Part shown: positions 17,945 through 25,537 of the stretch, piece by piece
How the letters are laid out: every line of letters begins with the position of its first letter
Numbering within the stretch: the first letter of the stretch is position 1
From: an uncultured Clostridium sp.
GTDB taxonomy: Bacteria; Bacillota; Clostridia; TANB77; CAG-508
DNA length: 33,687 nucleotides
Assembly (NCBI GenBank): GCA_947571515.1
Contig: CANOYI010000006.1
Location: 1 to 33,687 of the forward strand
Reading direction: 5' to 3'
Program-made: the position numbers and the translations under genes
Notes under the pieces: model-generated
What the model was told of the DNA's origin: nothing
Seen by the model: only the letters and a program-made list of their open reading frames with translations
Database searches by the model: none

Positions 17945-17974
17945 TTGCGAAGGTCACTAAAAATGTGATAAAAT
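17945..17974 (+). promoter_or_regulatory. Possible promoter of the signal peptidase gene
   Basis: TTGCGA (17945-17950), 18 nt, TAAAAT (17969-17974), in the 60-nt gap after the Nudix stop. Confidence 0.4.
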
Positions 17975-18006
17975 AGGGACGAAAAACAAAAGATGGAGAA
18001 ACAAAA

Positions 18007-18615
18007 ATGTATAAAGTCAATAAAATACAGAAAGAAAAGCAAAGAATACACACCCTAGTAAAAATGATTAGTATCATTCTTTATATCATACTAATACCCA
18101 TTATTATTTTTAATTTCACATTAATCATAAAATCTTTTATCGAGCCAAATGAAATACCAGATTTTTTTGGTTATAAAACTTTTGTGATTGTATCAGGAAG
18201 CATGGAACCAACCATTATGACACAGGATGCCATATTAGTAAAAGAAGTGCCACAAGATGAAATAGAGATGAATGATATTATTTCTTTTTCGCAAGGAGAA
18301 AATATTATTACTCATAGAGTGATTGGAATCGCAGAAGAAAATGGAGTAAAAAAATATACTACAAAAGGAGACAACAATCATACAGAAGATAAAAAAAAGA
18401 CAACTTATGAGCAAATTGAAGGAAAATATCAATTTAAAATGAGCCAACTAGGTGTTGTTACAAAAATGATAAAAAATAAAATGACATTGATTGTTTTAGT
18501 TTTAATCATGATTGCAATTTATTGCTATAAACATAAACTACAAATGAAAAAACAAGAAAGGAAAGAAAAAAGAGAGCAGTATCAACAAGAAAGAGAACAA
18601 AAGAGGCATGATTGA
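18007..18615 (+). CDS. Signal peptidase I, SipW (Ser-His) type
   Basis: Membrane protease that removes signal peptides from exported proteins, 202 residues. A transmembrane segment at about 17-42 is followed by the catalytic box SGSMEPTI (Ser about 64), then ITHRVIG with the catalytic His of the ER/SipW-type dyad in place of the bacterial Lys, then TKGDNN. A second transmembrane helix (about 160-177) precedes a highly basic Lys/Arg/Gln tail. GGAG at 17995-17998 supports the ATG. In Bacillus, SipW-type enzymes process specific surface proteins; with the sortase and cohesin genes nearby a dedicated client is possible, but a housekeeping role is equally compatible. Confidence 0.85.
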   Translation: MYKVNKIQKEKQRIHTLVKMISIILYIILIPIIIFNFTLIIKSFIEPNEIPDFFGYKTFVIVSGSMEPTIMTQDAILVKEVPQDEIEMNDIISFSQGENIITHRVIGIAEENGVKKYTTKGDNNHTEDKKKTTYEQIEGKYQFKMSQLGVVTKMIKNKMTLIVLVLIMIAIYCYKHKLQMKKQERKEKREQYQQEREQKRHD

Positions 18616-18698
18616 AAAATTTTGACCTTTTAAATTATCCTTAATGCCTCGTCTTTGTTTGCTCGCCAATTTTACGAAGTAAAATCTAAGTGAAATGT

Positions 18699-18721
18699 GT
18701 TCTATAACAGAACGATAAAAT
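18699..18721 (+). promoter_or_regulatory. Possible operator and -10 before the nicotinamidase-like gene
   Basis: A GTTCT-N5-AGAAC palindrome (18699-18713) lies directly upstream of TAAAAT (18716-18721), but no good -35 is seen. The arrangement suggests a regulated promoter. The rest of the gap 18616-18698 shows no gene. Confidence 0.35.
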
Positions 18722-18737
18722 AGAAGGAGTGAAAGAA

Positions 18738-19313
18738 ATGAAAGAAATAGAAAAGTTATTAATTAATGTAGATATGGTAAATGGATTTGTAAAAAAAGGA
18801 GCTATGGCAGATCCTTATATTAAAAATGTTATTCCTGAACATATAAAATTAATGGAACAGATCCAAGAGAAGAAAGGAGCAATCGCAATTATTAAAGATA
18901 CACATAAAGAAAATTGTAGAGAATTTAATCGATATCCAGTACATTGTGTAGAAGGAACAGAAGAAGCACAATTAGTAGAAGAATTAGCACAATTTGAAAA
19001 AGATGCTTTTGTGTATTGCAAAAATTCAACAAGTACGATATATGCACCTAATTTTATAGAGGATATTAACAAAATGGTAAATTTAAAAGAAGTAATTATG
19101 ATAGGCTGTTGTACTGATATTTGTATCTTAAATTTAGCGATACCATTACAAAACTATTTTGATCAAAAAGATAGAGACATCAAAATTACAATACCAAAAA
19201 ATGCAGTAGAAACTTATGATGCACCATATCATAAACGAGAAGAATATAATGAAATGGCATTTAAATTAATGGCACAAGCGGGAATTAATTTAGTAGAAAA
19301 TTTAGTAATCTAG
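18738..19313 (+). CDS. pncA: Isochorismatase-family hydrolase, probable nicotinamidase
   Basis: Cysteine hydrolase of 191 residues that would convert nicotinamide to nicotinate in NAD salvage. Catalytic triad candidates are Asp in NVDMVNGF, Lys in YCKNSTST and Cys in IGCCTDICIL. The metal site expected of nicotinamidases is present as DTH (KDTHKEN) plus a later His (YPVHC). The next gene is nicotinate phosphoribosyltransferase, the following step, which strongly supports the assignment. ATG 18738 has AAGGAG (18724-18729) 8 nt upstream; the GTG at 18729 overlaps that site. A large palindromic repeat separates it from pncB, so cotranscription is uncertain. Confidence 0.8.
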   Translation: MKEIEKLLINVDMVNGFVKKGAMADPYIKNVIPEHIKLMEQIQEKKGAIAIIKDTHKENCREFNRYPVHCVEGTEEAQLVEELAQFEKDAFVYCKNSTSTIYAPNFIEDINKMVNLKEVIMIGCCTDICILNLAIPLQNYFDQKDRDIKITIPKNAVETYDAPYHKREEYNEMAFKLMAQAGINLVENLVI

Positions 19314-19314
19314 C

Positions 19315-19531
19315 AATGTTGTCAAGTAAAATTTTTAGCTATTATTTTTTTACACCTTGTGTGTCGCAACCTGTTGAATAAAAGTCTGTGTAGGTTGCTC
19401 CAATCGCACTCGCATTCGCTCGTTTTGCTGTCCACTGTTAAAGCTTTGCTTGTTACAGTGGCAGTATGCGTTAGCTGGTCGCTTACGCGGTGATGCAAAA
19501 ATAATAGATAAAAATTTTACTTAACAACATT
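19315..19531. repeat. 217-bp structured palindromic element containing repeat R (copy 1)
   Basis: A near-perfect 35-bp inverted repeat (19315-19349 with 19497-19531, two differences) encloses a more GC-rich core of about 165 bp (19347-19510). The core folds into sub-hairpins: GCAACCT/AGGTTGC, CCACTGT/ACAGTGG and GCGTTAGC/GCTTACGC. The core recurs at 33435-33597 at high identity without the outer arms. No coding potential. It fills the gap between the two NAD-salvage genes. Confidence 0.85.
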
Positions 19532-19558
19532 GAGAAAGATAGAAAGGAAGTTAGGAAA

Positions 19559-20992
19559 ATGAATCTAGAAAAATTAGAACTAATAGCAGATTTTTATGAA
19601 TTTACGATGTCAAATGGCTATTTTGCAAAAAATAACAATGAGATAGCTTATTTTGATATCTTTTTTAGAAAGGTACCAGACAATGGTGGCTATGCCATTA
19701 TGGCAGGACTAGAGCAAATTATTGAATATGTACAAAACTTAAAATTTGATAAAGAAGATATTGAATATTTAAGAAGTCAAAAGATTTTTTCAGAAGAATA
19801 TTTAGCCTATTTAGCTGACTTTAGATTTACAGGAGACATTTGGGCTATCCCAGAAGGAACGGTAATATTTCCAAATGAGCCTTTGATTACCGTAAAAGCA
19901 CCATTGATAGAAGCACAACTATTAGAAACCGTTTTATTATTGATTATAAATCATCAAAGTTTAATTGCAACCAAAACCAGTAGAATTGTAAATGCTGCAC
20001 AAGGAAGACCTGTTATGGAATTTGGGGCAAGAAGAGCACATGGCGTATCAGCAGCCGTTTATGGAGCAAGAGCAGCTATCATAGGTGGAGCAGTAGGAAC
20101 TTCGTGTACCTTAACAGCACAAAAATTTGATGTACCAGCAAGTGGAACAATGGCACATAGCTGGATACAAAGTTTTGATAGTGAATATGAAGCTTTTAAA
20201 ACCTATGCAGAGTTATATCCTCATGGATGTACTTTTTTAATTGATACTTACAACACATTAGAAAGTGGCTTGCCAAATGCTATCAAAGTATTTGATGAAA
20301 TCCTAAAACCACAAGGAATTAGACCAGTTGCTGTAAGATTAGATAGTGGAGACTTAGCTTATTTATCCAAAAAAATAAGAAAAATATTAGATGAAGCAGG
20401 CTATTCAGATTGTAAAATATGTGTGACCAATTCTTTAGATGAATATTTAATCACTTCTTTATTGGAACAAGAAGCAGAAGTAGATTCTTTTGGCGTAGGT
20501 GAAAACTTAATTACAGCCAAAAGTGATGCTGTATTTGGAGGAGTTTATAAATTAGCAGCTGTGGAGAAAGATGGAGAGATTATTCCAAAAATAAAAATAA
20601 GTGAAAATGTAGAAAAGATTACCAATCCAGGTTTTAAAAAGATTTGTCGTTTTTATGATAAAAATACAAATTATGCACTAGCAGATGTTATTATGTTAAA
20701 AGAGGAAGAAGAACCAAAAGGAGAATATGAGATATTTGACCAACATAATACCTGGAAAAGAAAAACATTAAATAATTATTATATAAAAGAATTACAAGAA
20801 AAGATATTTGAAAATGGCAAATTGATCTATCCAATACCTACCTTAAAGGAAACAGCACAATATGCGAAACAACAATTAGGTACCCTATGGCAAGAAGTAA
20901 AGAGATTAGAAAATCCGCAAGAATACTATGTGGATTTGTCCCAAAAATTATATGATTTAAAAACAGAAATGTTGAACAAGCAAGGTAAATAA
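19559..20992 (+). CDS. pncB: Nicotinate phosphoribosyltransferase
   Basis: Converts nicotinate and PRPP (with ATP) to nicotinate mononucleotide in the Preiss-Handler NAD pathway; cytoplasmic. 477 residues, the usual length for the long bacterial form. The N terminus LELIADFYEFTMSNGYF is the family opening; FGARRAHG, the phosphorylatable His in MAHSWIQSF and VRLDSGDLAYLS are the active-site segments. AAAGGAAG (19543-19550) lies 8 nt before the ATG. It follows the nicotinamidase-like gene across a repeat, and the Rrf2 gene starts 20 nt after its stop. Confidence 0.95.
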   Translation: MNLEKLELIADFYEFTMSNGYFAKNNNEIAYFDIFFRKVPDNGGYAIMAGLEQIIEYVQNLKFDKEDIEYLRSQKIFSEEYLAYLADFRFTGDIWAIPEGTVIFPNEPLITVKAPLIEAQLLETVLLLIINHQSLIATKTSRIVNAAQGRPVMEFGARRAHGVSAAVYGARAAIIGGAVGTSCTLTAQKFDVPASGTMAHSWIQSFDSEYEAFKTYAELYPHGCTFLIDTYNTLESGLPNAIKVFDEILKPQGIRPVAVRLDSGDLAYLSKKIRKILDEAGYSDCKICVTNSLDEYLITSLLEQEAEVDSFGVGENLITAKSDAVFGGVYKLAAVEKDGEIIPKIKISENVEKITNPGFKKICRFYDKNTNYALADVIMLKEEEEPKGEYEIFDQHNTWKRKTLNNYYIKELQEKIFENGKLIYPIPTLKETAQYAKQQLGTLWQEVKRLENPQEYYVDLSQKLYDLKTEMLNKQGK

Positions 20993-21012
20993 GATTGAAT
21001 GGAGGAAAGACC

Positions 21013-21414
21013 ATGAAAATATCTACCAAAGGAAGATATGCCCTAAGAATTATGATAGATTTAGCAACAAATGACAAAGGAGAATTTATTGCTTTAAAAG
21101 ATATAGCAGAAAGACAAGAGGTATCCAATAAATACTTAGAACAAATTATAGCTATGCTGAATAAAGCTGGTTATTTGGAAACAGCAAGAGGTAATAATGG
21201 GGGCTATAAATTAGCAAAGAAACCAAGTGAATGTATAGTAGGAGATATATTGAGGGCAACAGAAGGCGAATTGACACCAATTGATTGCTTGAAAGATACA
21301 GGAATTTGTAAGAGAAAAGAAAATTGTAAGACATATTCTTTTTGGGAAGGTTTGGAACAGGTAATTACGCAATATGTGGATAGTAAGTCATTGGAGGATT
21401 TAATAAAAAATTAG
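21013..21414 (+). CDS. Rrf2-family regulator (IscR-like)
   Basis: Winged-helix regulator of 133 residues starting MKISTKGRYALRIMIDLA, the family opening. The recognition helix lies in EVSNKYLEQIIAMLNKAG, and three cysteines near residues 93-107 (DCLKDTGICKRKENC) are suited to binding an Fe-S cluster, as in IscR. GGAGG (21001-21005) supports ATG 21013; an ATG at 20995 precedes that site. It probably senses Fe-S or cysteine status and controls the nifS-nifU genes, whose promoter carries a matching palindrome. It is only 20 nt after pncB but is more likely functionally tied to the downstream genes. Confidence 0.92.
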   Translation: MKISTKGRYALRIMIDLATNDKGEFIALKDIAERQEVSNKYLEQIIAMLNKAGYLETARGNNGGYKLAKKPSECIVGDILRATEGELTPIDCLKDTGICKRKENCKTYSFWEGLEQVITQYVDSKSLEDLIKN

Positions 21415-21475
21415 AGATTATGCGGACACATAATCTGGGTACAGTTCAATGGCCTCGTTTGAACTTTAAGTTACT
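21415..21475 (+). terminator. Two small hairpins after the Rrf2 gene
   Basis: AGATTATG/CATAATCT (about 21415-21436) and AGTTCAA/TTGAACT (about 21444-21466) form adjacent stems just after the Rrf2 stop. There is no strong T-tract, so this is a possible terminator or mRNA 3' structure. Confidence 0.35.
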
Positions 21476-21553
21476 TATATTGTAACATATTATTAGTATA
21501 GTATATTGTCAAACTATTTTTTTATACATTTTAAAAAATTTTGTTGGAAAGTG

Positions 21554-21749
21554 GTTACTATTCACAGCCTAATTTTCGCCTTTCTTTGGAAGTAATATAT
21601 TTGATTTTTTTCATTTCCTTACTGGCTTCGCCATTCGCTTAGGATCATATCCACTCGGGGAGCTTCCCTGCGCGTCCATTACAAAAATTAAATATATTAC
21701 TTCCAAACGGCTAATGTAGCTATAGCTTAAGTTAGCTGTGAATTGTAAC
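21554..21749. repeat. 196-bp doubly nested inverted repeat
   Basis: The outer arms GTTACTATTCACAGC.. (21554-21572) and ..GCTGTGAATTGTAAC (21732-21749) pair with two differences. The inner arms 21585-21609 and 21683-21707 pair over 25 nt with one mismatch. The centre is GC-richer (21620-21682). No gene is visible. It resembles, in layout only, the element at 19315-19531. Confidence 0.75.
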
Positions 21750-21789
21750 GGAAAGTATGCATAAAAACAAAATTTAAGCCTAATCCCTA

Positions 21790-21838
21790 TTGACTTAGTA
21801 GGAATTAGATGATATAATTCCTAGTAAATTAATAGGAA
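21790..21838 (+). promoter_or_regulatory. Isc operon promoter with Rrf2-type operator
   Basis: TTGACT (21790-21795), 17 nt, TATAAT (21813-21818). The palindrome TAGTAGGAATTA (21796-21807) / TAATTCCTAGTA (21815-21826) covers the spacer and -10, and a further TAGGAA (21833-21838) gives a third half-site. TAGGAAT half-sites are typical of clostridial IscR/CymR-type Rrf2 operators as I recall them, so control by the upstream Rrf2 gene is likely. Confidence 0.7.
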
Positions 21839-21850
21839 AGGGAAATGAAG

Positions 21851-23033
21851 ATGAAAACAATATATTTAGATAATAGTGCAACCACTAAAACAGATGACGA
21901 AGTTATCAAAGCAATGTTACCATATTTATCAGAAAGCTATGGAAATCCATCTTCTATTTATAAACTAGGAAGAGAAAATAGGAAAACGGTAGAAGAGGCA
22001 AGAGATAAAGTGGCAAAAGTTTTGCATTGCAAAACAAATGAAATTTATTTTACAGCAGGAGGAAGTGAAAGTGATAATACAGCAATCAGAGGGATTGCTC
22101 ATAGTTATCAAAGTAAAGGAAATCATATCATTACTTCTAAAATTGAGCATCCAGCTGTTTTAGAAACTTGTAAGCAATTAGAAAAAGAAGGTTTTGAAGT
22201 TACTTATCTAGGAGTAGATGAAAATGGAATAGTAGATTTAGAAGAATTGAAAAAAGCCATTAAACCGACTACTACTCTTATTACCATTATGTTTGCTAAT
22301 AATGAGATTGGAACCATAGAACCAATCAAAGAGATAGGCAAAATAGCCAAGAAAAACAATGTAATTTTTCACACAGATGCTGTACAAGCAGTTGGAAGTA
22401 TAAAAATCGATGTAAAAGAATTGAATATAGATGCTCTTTCTTTGTCAGCCCATAAATTTTACGGACCAAAAGGAATCGGAGCTTTGTATGTCAGAAAAGG
22501 AGTAAAATTTGATAAATTTATCCAAGGTGGACATCAAGAAAGAAATAAAAGAGCAGGAACAGAGAATGTACCAGGAATTGTAGGATTAGGAAAAGCAATT
22601 GAAATGGCTTATGAAAATTTGGAAGAACATAATCAGAAAATAGCAGGGTTAAGAGACTACTATGTAGAACAAGTGGAGAAAAAAATACCATATATTAGAA
22701 TAAATGGAGACAAAGAAAACAGATTACCAGGAAACAGCAATATATCTTTCCGATTTATTGAAGGAGAAGGATTACTTTTAAATTTGGATTTAAAAGGTAT
22801 TTGTGCTTCTAGTGGTAGTGCCTGTACATCAGGTTCACTTGATCCATCTCATGTGTTACTTGCCATTCGGTTTACCACATGAAATAGCACATGGCTCTTT
22901 AAGAGTTTCAATCGGAAAATATAATACAAAAGAGGAAATAGACTATGTCGTAGAAAGTCTAGCCGAAATTGTTACAAGATTAAGAGAAATGTCACCATTA
23001 TGGGAGAAATTTTTAGAGGAGGAAAATAAATAA
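21851..23033 (+). CDS. nifS: Cysteine desulfurase NifS/IscS, read across a +1 shift at CGG 22868
   Basis: PLP enzyme that takes sulfur from cysteine for Fe-S cluster assembly. MKTIYLDNSATTK opening, the HTDAVQAVG segment, PLP-lysine in SLSAHKFYGPKG and the sulfur-carrying Cys in SSGSACTSGS are all present. Frame 0 then runs into CGG (22868-22870) and stops at 22880-22882. The conserved C-terminal block GLPHEIAHGSLR follows exactly if the C is skipped, giving Ala-Ile-Gly-Leu-Pro-His and continuing to TAA 23031-23033; total about 393 residues, the normal length. NifU starts within that stop (TAATG), so its translational coupling also needs the +1 frame. ATG 21851 is preferred over 21845 on spacing from AAAGGG. 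Sequencing error or pseudogene is the alternative, but loss of an isc gene with intact partner and operator seems unlikely. Confidence 0.9.
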
Positions 23034-23473
23034 TGGAGTATTCAGAAAAAGTAGTAGAACATTATACAAACCCTAGAAATGTAGGGAAAATAGAAGATGC
23101 TTCAGGAGTAGGAGAAGTTGGAAATCCTGTCTGTGGCGATATTATGAAGATATTTATCAAAGTCGAAAATGATGTAATAGTAGATGTAAAGTTTAAAACT
23201 TTTGGCTGTGGTGCAGCGATTGCAACAAGTAGTATTTCAACAGAAATGATAAAAGGGAAGACAATAGAGGAAGCATTAAAATTAAAAAATACAGATGTTG
23301 TTAACAATTTGGGTGGCTTGCCACCAGTTAAGTTGCATTGTTCTGTTTTGGCGCAAGAGGCTATTTGCGAGGCGATTGCAGATTATTATCGAAAAGAAGG
23401 GAAGTTGTCAGAGGAGGAGATTAAAGAAAAGTGTAATTTGAAAGAGCATCATTGTGAGAGGTGTGGAATGTAG
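23033..23473 (+). CDS. nifU: Fe-S cluster scaffold NifU/IscU
   Basis: Scaffold on which Fe-S clusters are built from sulfur supplied by the desulfurase; 146 residues, cytoplasmic. The three ligand cysteines are in GNPVCGDIM, FGCGAAIA and LHCSVLA. The opening YSEKVVEHYTNPRNVG is the family start. A C-terminal extension of about 25 residues ends in HHCERCGM, adding a CxxC, as in some clostridial members. The start codon overlaps the nifS stop by one base (TAATG), with GAGGAGG at 23016-23022. Confidence 0.95.
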   Translation: MEYSEKVVEHYTNPRNVGKIEDASGVGEVGNPVCGDIMKIFIKVENDVIVDVKFKTFGCGAAIATSSISTEMIKGKTIEEALKLKNTDVVNNLGGLPPVKLHCSVLAQEAICEAIADYYRKEGKLSEEEIKEKCNLKEHHCERCGM

Positions 23474-23510
23474 GTTACTGTTTATCCCTAATTAATGTAA
23501 ATATAATAAA

Positions 23511-23591
23511 AGATTAGGCAAAGCCTAATCTAAGTCGTTAGGACTTGATGTGCTTTTTGTTTTGTATGGGGCTACATCAAGTTCTTTTTTT
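23511..23591 (+). terminator. Hairpin pair with T-tract after nifU (repeat element S, copy 1)
   Basis: AGATTAGGC/GCCTAATCT (23511-23519, 23523-23531) is followed by ACTTGATGT (23543-23551) / ACATCAAGT (23574-23582) and a T-run. The second hairpin, including its flanks (GACTTGATGTGCTTTT and GGGGCTACATCAAGTTCTTTT), recurs at 28074-28115 after the second cohesin gene, so the terminator is a dispersed repeat. Confidence 0.8.
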
Positions 23592-23727
23592 GGCATTTTA
23601 ACAGTATATCCGAACGATTCCGACATACAAATACTAAAATGGTAATAAAAGGACTGTTACCTTTTTTTATTTTTTATCAATATATAAATGTAAGATATCT
23701 TAAAAAAATAAGGAGTTTAGATCTAAA

Positions 23728-24282
23728 GTGAAAAAAGAAATAAAAAATGATAAAACCAATAATGAACTAAATTTAGAAACAATAATTAGTCAATACAGTA
23801 ATTACATTCGTAAAATTATGGACAATAAAACAATGGTATTTTTAACAAACGAAGACAAAGAAGAAATACTGTCAGACACTTTCTTTATTTTGTGGAAAAA
23901 TAAAGACAAATTAGATGATAACAAACCATTAAGTTCCTATATTGCTGGTATTGTTAGAAATCTAATCAAAGAAAAAAGTAGAAAAATTAATATCCATTAT
24001 GATATTGAAGATTACAAAGATAGTATTTCAGACTTAATGAGTATAGATATGTTATATGAACAAAGAGAGAAAACAAGGTTAATAAAAGAAACCCTAGAAC
24101 AAATGAAAGAAGAGGATATTACGATATTTAATTTACATTATTATGCTGGCAAAAAAATAAAAGAAATCGCACAAATAGTGGATGTATCAGAATTTAATGT
24201 AAAAACAAGATTATATAGAATTAGGAAAAAAATGAGAAATGATTTAGAAAAAGGAGGATATAGCAATGAAGGAAGAAAATAA
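23728..24282 (+). CDS. ECF-like sigma-70 family sigma factor
   Basis: RNA polymerase sigma factor of 184 residues with regions 2 and 4 only. Region 2 is around DKEEILSDTFFILWKNKDKLD and SYIAGIVRNLIKEKSRK; region 4 carries the HTH in YYAGKKIKEIAQIVDVSEFNVKTRLYRIRKKM. GTG start with AAGGAG at 23710-23715, 12 nt away. It overlaps the DUF4179 gene by 17 nt, a typical sigma/anti-sigma arrangement. A weak GGTAA/TTACC hairpin with seven Ts (about 23641-23668) precedes it and might attenuate. Its targets may include the dockerin-cellulase and cohesin genes immediately downstream. Confidence 0.88.
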   Translation: MKKEIKNDKTNNELNLETIISQYSNYIRKIMDNKTMVFLTNEDKEEILSDTFFILWKNKDKLDDNKPLSSYIAGIVRNLIKEKSRKINIHYDIEDYKDSISDLMSIDMLYEQREKTRLIKETLEQMKEEDITIFNLHYYAGKKIKEIAQIVDVSEFNVKTRLYRIRKKMRNDLEKGGYSNEGRK

Positions 24283-25363
24283 AAAAATTCTGAAAGATGT
24301 AGAACGAAAGGTTGCTATATCTGAGTTTTACAAGGAGGAAGTAAAAAATATGAAAAATAGGCGAAAAAGTATAGTTAAAGTTGCCATAGCAGCTTGTTGT
24401 GTCATTGTTTTCATTACAGGAGGAGTGTTGGCAAAAGATATAGAAAATTTTATCAAGAATTTATTTGGAGCCAACACAAGTGATGGAGTAGATATAGCGA
24501 TTAACAATGGATATGTAACAGAAATAAAAACAGAAACGCAAAGTGCAGAGGGGATAGAAATTAGTGTAGATTCGCTTGTGATGGATGATTTTAATTTTGC
24601 GATAAATTTTAATGTTACCTTAGATGAAAAATATGATAGCACTGAGTTTAGAAATATGCAATTGGAAGATTTAAGAATTGTAGATGAACAAGGAAATATG
24701 GTATTTAGCACGAATACTAATTTAGAAAATTCAGGTACTCCAGAATGGGAACCAGAATATTGGGGAGCTTCTGGTTTCTTAGCAGAAGAAAAAGGAGAAA
24801 GAGAATTTAAGCTTTCCTTAACGGCTACAGGAAATCCGGAGTTGTTCCCGAAGAGTAAGCATTTAAGTCTTACATTTACGAAAATTAGAACTTGGAGAAT
24901 GGATGATAAAGATAGTAATTTAATGGATAAATTTTATGAGGGGAATTGGCATTTTGAAGTAGATGTGCCAGAAGAATTTTATAAAAGAGAAACCATTGTT
25001 TATAAAGTAAAAAATTGTAATGATAATAAAACACAATTCACAAGTGCCATATTGTCTAATACGGCGTTAAGAATAGCTTTTACCACTTCAACAGATAAGG
25101 TGGATTATGAGCTAATACATAAGCGAAATGATTATGAGGATACATCACCACTTCAGAGAGAATATGTAGAAACTTCAGACGGTAAAAGGTTTGAACCAGC
25201 GGCAAGGTCAGATGGGGATGGTTGCTCTAGTTTGTCACCAGAGAATGTAATTGATTATTACCAAACTTTTAATTTGACAAAATATGATGCGACAGATGAG
25301 ATTACGGTTCATATTTTTACAAACAAAGGAGAAGAAATTATAATCGAATTGGAAAAAAATTAA
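24266..25363 (+). CDS. DUF4179 membrane protein, probable anti-sigma factor
   Basis: 365 residues: short cytoplasmic N terminus (about 1-33, charged), one transmembrane helix (about 36-56, VAIAACCVIVFITGGVLA) and an extracellular beta-rich domain of about 300 residues containing the DUF4179 region (VDSLVMDDFNFAINFNV). AAGGAGG (24251-24257) supports ATG 24266, which overlaps the sigma gene. By family and position it would hold the sigma factor and sense an external signal. No carbohydrate-binding motif is recognised. A polysaccharide-sensing role like the clostridial SigI-RsgI pairs is an inference from the adjacent cellulase, not from sequence. Confidence 0.8.
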   Translation: MKEENKKILKDVERKVAISEFYKEEVKNMKNRRKSIVKVAIAACCVIVFITGGVLAKDIENFIKNLFGANTSDGVDIAINNGYVTEIKTETQSAEGIEISVDSLVMDDFNFAINFNVTLDEKYDSTEFRNMQLEDLRIVDEQGNMVFSTNTNLENSGTPEWEPEYWGASGFLAEEKGEREFKLSLTATGNPELFPKSKHLSLTFTKIRTWRMDDKDSNLMDKFYEGNWHFEVDVPEEFYKRETIVYKVKNCNDNKTQFTSAILSNTALRIAFTTSTDKVDYELIHKRNDYEDTSPLQREYVETSDGKRFEPAARSDGDGCSSLSPENVIDYYQTFNLTKYDATDEITVHIFTNKGEEIIIELEKN

Positions 25364-25390
25364 AGTAATAATATGAAAAATTTAATACAA

Positions 25391-25434
25391 AAAATGCAAA
25401 AAACTAGTTCGTGAGAACTAGTTTTTTGCATTTT
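25391..25434. terminator. Strong bidirectional terminator
   Basis: A 20-bp perfect stem (25391-25410 with 25415-25434) closes on GTGA. The core ACTAGTTC/GAACTAGT is flanked by A- and T-runs, so it works on either strand. It separates the sigma operon from the cellulase operon. Confidence 0.92.
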
Positions 25435-25445
25435 ACGTAAATATA

Positions 25446-25474
25446 TTGCGTTAACTGGTAAATTGTGGTATAAT
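25446..25474 (+). promoter_or_regulatory. Promoter of the GH5-cohesin operon
   Basis: TTGCGT (25446-25451), 17 nt, extended -10 TGGTATAAT ending 25474. The good -10 means the vegetative sigma factor could use it; the local ECF-like sigma is not required. Confidence 0.65.
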
Positions 25475-25537
25475 AGAAACTGATGTGAATACAATCAGAC
25501 AGGACAAAGTAAAGGTAAGAAAGGAATGATAATAAAA

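Noticed and set aside
21415..21475. T-box or riboswitch after the Rrf2 gene
   Set aside because: The hairpins are too small and I see no T-box sequence or known riboswitch core.
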